NCBI GenBank assembly: GCA_903885565.1
Contig: CAISJI010000142.1
Coordinates: forward strand, 29,755 to 93,754
From: an uncultured Planctomycetaceae bacterium
Lineage (GTDB): Bacteria; Planctomycetota; Planctomycetia; Pirellulales; UBA1268
DNA: 64,000 bases
Direction: 5' to 3'
In this document: positions 59,649-64,000 of the stretch, piece by piece
Position numbering within the stretch: position 1 is the first letter of the stretch
How the letters are laid out: each line of letters opens with the position of its first letter
Position numbers and translations under genes: made by a program
The notes under the pieces: model-generated
What the model was told of the DNA's origin: nothing
Seen by the model: the letters and a program-made list of their open reading frames with translations, nothing else
Databases searched by the model: none

Positions 59649-62600
59649 TCATTTTCCCCCGCGCAGCGTTTCCAGCCAGGCGACGATATCAGTCAGTTCG
59701 TCAGCGGAGAGTGTCGAGGCCAGGTCCGCAGGCATCAGCGACACCGGCTGCCGCACCAGTTCTTCCAGTTCGGCTGTTTCAAGCGTCGTATCAAGCCCAT
59801 CGCTCCCCCGGATCACCACCTGCTCGGGCGACCGCGACACGAGGAGCCCGCTGAGTGAGCGGCCATCACTGGTGAGTGCCGTCCAAGCCTCGTAGCCATG
59901 GCTGATCGCCGCGGAGGGGGCGAGGATCGATTCATAGAGCGCCTCACGCGACAGCTTCGCGCCGATGCCAGTCAGATCGGGCCCCACCATCTTCCCCTCC
60001 CCCCGCACCACATGGCATTTCGCGCAGCTGCCGACTCCAGTGAAAAGCCCCCTGCCCTGTTCGGCATTGCCGGAGCGTTTCAACAGCTCGGCCACTGCCG
60101 GGAGTGGTTGGCCGCCGCGGGCCGGCGGCAAGGGCAACACTTCGGCAGCCGCCTTCCGAACGTCGCCCCATGGGCAGGCCGACACCGCTGAGGCCGCAGC
60201 CTGCTGCAGGGAGCCGCCCAGCTGCCCCTCCCGCGCCAGTTCCACCAGCTTTCGTGCGCCCGGCTCGGAGCGGGCCAAGCCCCGCACCGCCGCAGCGCGC
60301 AGGTCGGGCGTGGCGGCAGCATCGCCGCTGGTTTCAATCAGGATCGCCAGCGCCGGGCCCTTGCCCCGCAGCCCGCAGAGAGCCAGGAGCCGCGTCGCTT
60401 TTTCGCTCTGGGATGAGTTGGTCTCCGCAGCAGAAGGTTGCAGATCGGCAGTTGCGAGTGCTTCCTCCGGGTGGTTAATCGCCAGGCGCACCTGCTGCTC
60501 AGCGCCGAGATCGAGCGCCGTAGCAAGCGCCGACGTGGCCAGTGCATCGGAAGTGGTTGGATCGGCGGCGAGGGCCACCAGCGCCAGCCTGCGATCGGTC
60601 ATCTGAAACCGCCCCACGAGCTCCACAAACCGCTGCGTGCCCTCGCTCTGAGCCAAAACGGCAGCGATTTTCTCGGCAATGCCAGCCGCGGAACCGGCCG
60701 CTGGATCGAGCCGGAAGAGAATTTCAGGAAGAATCAGCCGAAGCTTGTCGTCCGCCGCCAGATTGTTTTCAGTGCTCAAGTCGGCAGCGATCACCACTTC
60801 CCGCAGCGCTTCTTCGCGGGCGTGCGGGGGCTGAAAGTCGAGAGCGCGAAGCAGCGCCAGGCTTTCTGCGGATGTGACGTTCGGATCGAGGAGAAGAGTA
60901 CCAATCAGGTGGGCTGAAACTCCCGCGCGGCTGCGCCACACGATCTCGCGGCCCGCCTGATTCTTCCACTGCTCGCCGACTTTTCTCCGCCAGGCGGCGA
61001 GTCGGGCATCCCACAGGGTTGTGTTTTCCTGGCCTGTGGCGCCGATGCCCAGGGCCTCGGTGTCCCAGCGATCGCCGGGAGTGTGTGCCGCCGCAAGGTC
61101 GGCCCACACCAGATCGGCCCGCTCTCCTGCCACGCCCCGCAGGCTCACCGCCACCTCCCGCCGCACTGCCGCAGAGGGGTCGGCGGCGAGTTGTTCGGCA
61201 GCGGCCAGCAGATCGCCGCCTGAGGCCTGCACCAGCCGCAGCCCGACGATCCGCAGATCGGGGGATTCGTTTTTCAAAAGTTCTCTGGTTGCAAGCTGTC
61301 TGGCTCCAATGTCGCTGGTTTCGCTCGCATTCAAAACCATTCCGCGGGCCCAGGCGAGACGCGCGGCAAGGCGCGGGTTGGTGGCAGCGTGAAATGCGGC
61401 GGCGAGGATCGGTTCGGCTGCCGCTGGATTCTGGGCGAGTCGCTCAAGGGCCGTTGCCCGCGTGGAGAGATTCGGGCTGGCGAGTGCCGCCACGGCGCCC
61501 GCCACAGTGGAAAAATCGACGGGGGGCACCGTCCAGCGCGAGCCCTTGGGGGCGATGCGGTAGAGCCTTCCCTTCTCGGTGTCGCCCATGCCATGGCCGC
61601 CGACGCCCGGGTCATACCAATCGGCCACGATCAGCGAGCCATCGGGGGCCACGCAGACATCGCTCGGCCGAAACCAGCGGTCGGCCGCGCCGTCGGCAAC
61701 GGTTTCTGGCTGGGCTTTGTATCCGGCACCACTGAATTGCAGATGGTAGGCGCGGACGATGTTGGGGCCGGCATCGCAGTGGATGAGCGAGCCGGAGAAT
61801 CGCTGCGGCAGGAGATCTCCCTCGTAGACGCAGATCCCGGTGGGGGAACCGGCGCCGGTGAGGAGGAGGTTGGGAACCACGCCGGGATCGTTCTGATGCC
61901 AGTGGCGGAGGGGGATCTCCGCTTCCATGTTGGTGCGTGGCACCTGCCAGCCCTGCCCGGTGCGCTCGTCAACATAGCCATAATTCCCCCCCTCCAGAAC
62001 AAAGTTGATCCTCACCCCCTGGTTGCCGTCATCGTCGTTGTCGCTTTGCCAGAGTGAGCCGAAGGAATCGACCGCCACCTCGTAGTTGTTGCGGAAGTTA
62101 TGGCCGAGCACTTCGAAGGCGGAGCCATCGGGCCGGCAGCGAAAGACCATCCCCTGCCGGTAGGGCCGGCCCGCATCGCTGACGACGTTGCCGAGGAGAT
62201 CGACGACCGGTTTGCCGTCGGAATCATGAACGGCGTTGCCCGTGTTTCCGAAATTGAAATACCAGCGGCCATCGGGGCCCACGGAAAAAGCGTGCACGGA
62301 GTGGTCGTGCTGCGGCTGGCCGGTTTTGGTGAAGAGCGCCTCTTTCCTGTCGGCCACGAGATCGCCATCGTCGTCGTGAAACACCCACACATCGGGTGCG
62401 CACGAGACGATCACCTTCATCCCCGGCCCGTCGCCAATCACGCAGATGCCCAGCGCCGAATCGACATCCCGCCCCTGGTAAAACACCCGGCTCGTCTCGG
62501 CGCTGCCGTCGCCATCGGTATCTTCCAGCACGAGAATCCGGTCGCCGGCCGGGCGATGGTCTTTTCGGCCGCGATAATTCATCACTTCGCACACCCACAC

Positions 62601-62924
62601 GCGCCCCCGCGCGTCGATATCGATATTCGTTGGGCTGGAGAGGAGCGGTTCGGCGGCGAAGAGCGTCGCCTCCAGTTCATCGGGCACCAGCAGCGTCCCG
62701 GGGCCATCGCTGGCTGCCACAGGGCCGCCCGATTGGGCCGGCTTCGTCACTGGCTCGGCTGCATGCCCGACCGGGCCAACCAACAGTGCACCGAGAATGC
62801 CCAGAACGCCCGCGGCGATTCCTGCGCGCCGGCCATACGGCCTGAGGCATTTTTTCCGGTCGGCCGAGGAGGCTCGCGTGCCGGCGCTTCGCGACATTTT
62901 ATTCAACAGATAGTGTGTCATCAT
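59649..62924 (-). CDS. PVC-type secreted dehydrogenase/cytochrome c fusion (2)
   Basis: About 1091 residues. The start is uncertain among ATGs 62924, 62921 and 62897; none has a strong ribosome-binding site. A signal peptide is clear (IAAGVLGILGALLVGPVGHA, cleavage before AEPV). The beta-propeller holds VWVCEVMNYRGRKDHRPAGD, LEDTDGDGSAETSRVFYQG and WYFNFGNTGNAVHDSDGKPV, and HEAT-like repeats follow. The C-terminal cytochrome c has CAKCH with the GPDLTGIG loop and SLMPADLA Met region. It has the same architecture as the convergent gene at 56219 but clearly different sequence. It probably oxidises an unknown periplasmic sugar or alcohol and passes electrons to its own heme. Confidence 0.9.
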   Translation of the reverse strand: MMTHYLLNKMSRSAGTRASSADRKKCLRPYGRRAGIAAGVLGILGALLVGPVGHAAEPVTKPAQSGGPVAASDGPGTLLVPDELEATLFAAEPLLSSPTNIDIDARGRVWVCEVMNYRGRKDHRPAGDRILVLEDTDGDGSAETSRVFYQGRDVDSALGICVIGDGPGMKVIVSCAPDVWVFHDDDGDLVADRKEALFTKTGQPQHDHSVHAFSVGPDGRWYFNFGNTGNAVHDSDGKPVVDLLGNVVSDAGRPYRQGMVFRCRPDGSAFEVLGHNFRNNYEVAVDSFGSLWQSDNDDDGNQGVRINFVLEGGNYGYVDERTGQGWQVPRTNMEAEIPLRHWHQNDPGVVPNLLLTGAGSPTGICVYEGDLLPQRFSGSLIHCDAGPNIVRAYHLQFSGAGYKAQPETVADGAADRWFRPSDVCVAPDGSLIVADWYDPGVGGHGMGDTEKGRLYRIAPKGSRWTVPPVDFSTVAGAVAALASPNLSTRATALERLAQNPAAAEPILAAAFHAATNPRLAARLAWARGMVLNASETSDIGARQLATRELLKNESPDLRIVGLRLVQASGGDLLAAAEQLAADPSAAVRREVAVSLRGVAGERADLVWADLAAAHTPGDRWDTEALGIGATGQENTTLWDARLAAWRRKVGEQWKNQAGREIVWRSRAGVSAHLIGTLLLDPNVTSAESLALLRALDFQPPHAREEALREVVIAADLSTENNLAADDKLRLILPEILFRLDPAAGSAAGIAEKIAAVLAQSEGTQRFVELVGRFQMTDRRLALVALAADPTTSDALATSALATALDLGAEQQVRLAINHPEEALATADLQPSAAETNSSQSEKATRLLALCGLRGKGPALAILIETSGDAAATPDLRAAAVRGLARSEPGARKLVELAREGQLGGSLQQAAASAVSACPWGDVRKAAAEVLPLPPARGGQPLPAVAELLKRSGNAEQGRGLFTGVGSCAKCHVVRGEGKMVGPDLTGIGAKLSREALYESILAPSAAISHGYEAWTALTSDGRSLSGLLVSRSPEQVVIRGSDGLDTTLETAELEELVRQPVSLMPADLASTLSADELTDIVAWLETLRGGK

Positions 62925-62968
62925 GGCTCTGGTATAAACCCCATTTGGCTGCCACATGAAATACCGGG

Positions 62969-63772
62969 CTACGACCCCGCAACCAAACCGAACGATCGGC
63001 AAAACTCGGCATCGCAGCGGCGGGAGAGCAACCGGCTTTCCAATACAACCCGGGCCCGACGGGCGAGCGTGCGCTCGAGGTTGTCTCCGTGGCCCATTGT
63101 ATAGGCGACCCCTCTGCCCGGATAGTTTTGAATGGAGACGCCGCGGAGAACTGCAAATTCGTTCAGACGCGTGTGGTCAATACCGCCGAATGAATGCCCT
63201 GCGGGGGTGCCGGGGTCGATCCACCATCGGTCTGAGGTGATGGCGGTCGATCCGCAGAAGCGATCAATTCCATCGAGGCTTCGGTAGCGGTTCAGCGTGG
63301 GGTAGTAGGCATAGCCGCTGCGCACCACGGCGATGTCGAAGGGCTCCATGCGCGACACCGTGGCGACGAAGTGCTCGTGCACGAGATCGTCAGCGTCGAG
63401 GTGGAACCAGTGGGTGATTGGATGCCGGGCGAGAAGATGCTGCATGCCGAGCTCTTTTTTCAGAACCTTGTCCCGCCGCTGTTCCGCCCGGTCCGCAGCT
63501 TTGGGCGGTGGAGGCGTCTCGAGCGTGACAAAAGAGAGATTGCGAGAAAGTGATTCGTCGAATTCGGGGCTCTCATGGCCAACGATCACGGCGGCAAAGT
63601 CGGTCGATGATTGGCGGCGAAGCGAGGCAACGGTGGCACGAAGGCGGGCTTCGACCTCGGCCCAAGAACGCGCCGTCGACTTGGACTTGAGCGGGATGAC
63701 GATGCCCAGACGGAACGGGCGGCGCTCTTCCGCAGGGGAGTCGAGGCGATGGGTGGGGAAAGCGGGTGCCAT
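62969..63772 (-). CDS. GT-A-fold glycosyltransferase
   Basis: A 267-residue protein. FRLGIVIPLKSKSTARSW is the nucleotide-sugar-binding start, followed by QSSTDFAAVIVGHES and the DxD motif in WFHLDADDLVHEHFV. Residues FCGSTAITSDRWWIDPG and GVSIQNYPGRGV complete the fold. No transmembrane helix or signal is present, so it works in the cytosol or at the membrane face. ATG 63772 is preferred to a TTG at 63796. It lies 44 bases upstream of the PVC-type gene in the same direction. The sugar is not predictable. Confidence 0.8.
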   Translation of the reverse strand: MAPAFPTHRLDSPAEERRPFRLGIVIPLKSKSTARSWAEVEARLRATVASLRRQSSTDFAAVIVGHESPEFDESLSRNLSFVTLETPPPPKAADRAEQRRDKVLKKELGMQHLLARHPITHWFHLDADDLVHEHFVATVSRMEPFDIAVVRSGYAYYPTLNRYRSLDGIDRFCGSTAITSDRWWIDPGTPAGHSFGGIDHTRLNEFAVLRGVSIQNYPGRGVAYTMGHGDNLERTLARRARVVLESRLLSRRCDAEFCRSFGLVAGS

Positions 63773-63786
63773 GGAAACCAAAAGAG

Positions 63787-63877
63787 GTGCCACCAAAAAA
63801 GGTGCCAGCCACCAAATCTAGGGAAGATAGATAAAGGCCAGTTGTCGAGACCGCCCCAATTCGGTGGCTGCCACCGT
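63787..63877. repeat. GGTGCCA/CCACC palindromic motifs
   Basis: GGTGCCACC (63787-63795), GGTGCCAGCCACC (63801-63813) and the palindrome CGGTGGCTGCCACCG (63862-63876) cluster between two minus-strand genes. They are short, so chance is not excluded. Confidence 0.35.
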
Positions 63878-63894
63878 GCGTCGCCACATGCAGC

Positions 63895-64000
63895 TTAACC
63901 AGCCGGGGGCAAAAGCCGATCGATCGCGACGGCCACACGCTCTCCTGAGTCCGCGACCACGCCGGCACAGGAGAGCAGTTCGTGCGGTTCGAGGCTCGCT
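63895..64000 (-). CDS. C-terminal fragment of an unidentified protein
   Basis: The minus strand is open from the window edge to a TAA at 63895-63897. It encodes 34 residues that include EPHELLSCAGVVADSGERVA and end in AIDRLLPPAG. The pattern is protein-like: a short strand and loop followed by an amphipathic helix ERVAVAIDRLL. It is too short to name. It would be the upstream neighbour of the glycosyltransferase gene. Confidence 0.5.
   Translation of the reverse strand, partial: ASLEPHELLSCAGVVADSGERVAVAIDRLLPPAG

Overview
The window is a GC-rich chromosomal segment of a planctomycete, most likely Pirellulaceae-like. The strongest lineage signs are two very large secreted proteins combining a sugar-dehydrogenase-type beta-propeller, HEAT-like repeats and a C-terminal cytochrome c (the PVC-type heme-binding family). 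Others are a carotenoid operon with two CrtN/CrtI-type desaturases, an archaeal-type ProS, a giant TPR protein next to ExbB/ExbD genes, and a small planctomycete-type protein of unknown function. Almost everything looks like core chromosome. I see no prophage, intact IS element, CRISPR array or defence island.

Layout. 1-1418: end of purE, then purK. 1435-6620 (minus): four-gene carotenoid operon behind a good sigma-70 promoter. 6850-7449 (minus): secreted Tyr-rich protein. 7694-10606: MFS/acyltransferase fusion with a degenerate adenylation-like tail. 10692-10765: tRNA-Arg(ACG). 10857-13132: ruvC-ruvA-ruvB. 13224-16951: rpmF-fabD-fabG-acpP-fabF. 17056-18096: secreted protein of unknown function. 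18294-19634: ketosynthase homologue that has lost its catalytic Cys. 19930-26199: nusA-infB-rbfA plus a DNA-glycosylase-fold protein with a histone-H1-like tail. 26258-27007: YebC/TACO1-family regulator. 27069-30423 (minus): tetraheme cytochrome and proS. 30642-33932: OB/HD (YhaM-type) exonuclease and rnr. 34084-36769: gcvT, gcvH and a lipoate/octanoate ligase. 36943-39212: FHA protein, an 84-residue protein and a TPR lipoprotein. 39349-42227: serC-serA. 42394-48822: two TPR proteins, ExbB and two ExbD. 49275-54062 (minus): tyrosine recombinase and metH. 54371-56049: small membrane protein, BY-kinase-like P-loop protein and ExeA-like ATPase. 56219-62924: two convergent PVC-type cytochrome/dehydrogenases. 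62969-63772 (minus): GT-A glycosyltransferase. 63895-64000 (minus): C-terminus of an unknown gene.

How the genes work together. rpmF-fabD-fabG-acpP-fabF is the fatty-acid initiation and elongation set. gcvT, gcvH and the ligase make and lipoylate parts of the glycine cleavage system, but gcvP is absent here. serC-serA supply serine, and metH completes one-carbon metabolism. nusA-infB-rbfA is the usual transcription/translation operon. The TPR-TPR-ExbB-ExbD-ExbD operon looks like a proton-motive-force-driven envelope machine with a planctomycete-specific periplasmic partner, and is the best candidate here for a little-described system.

Non-coding signals. I found a dispersed hairpin element with core GAAAAAG(T/C)CATCC(A/C)TG in four intergenic regions, mostly just after stop codons. 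A 63-bp perfect direct repeat lies beside the tyrosine-recombinase gene. Several candidate promoters were picked by eye. Start codons were chosen from ribosome-binding sites, and several are GTG or TTG. All family assignments come from reading motifs; no database search was run.
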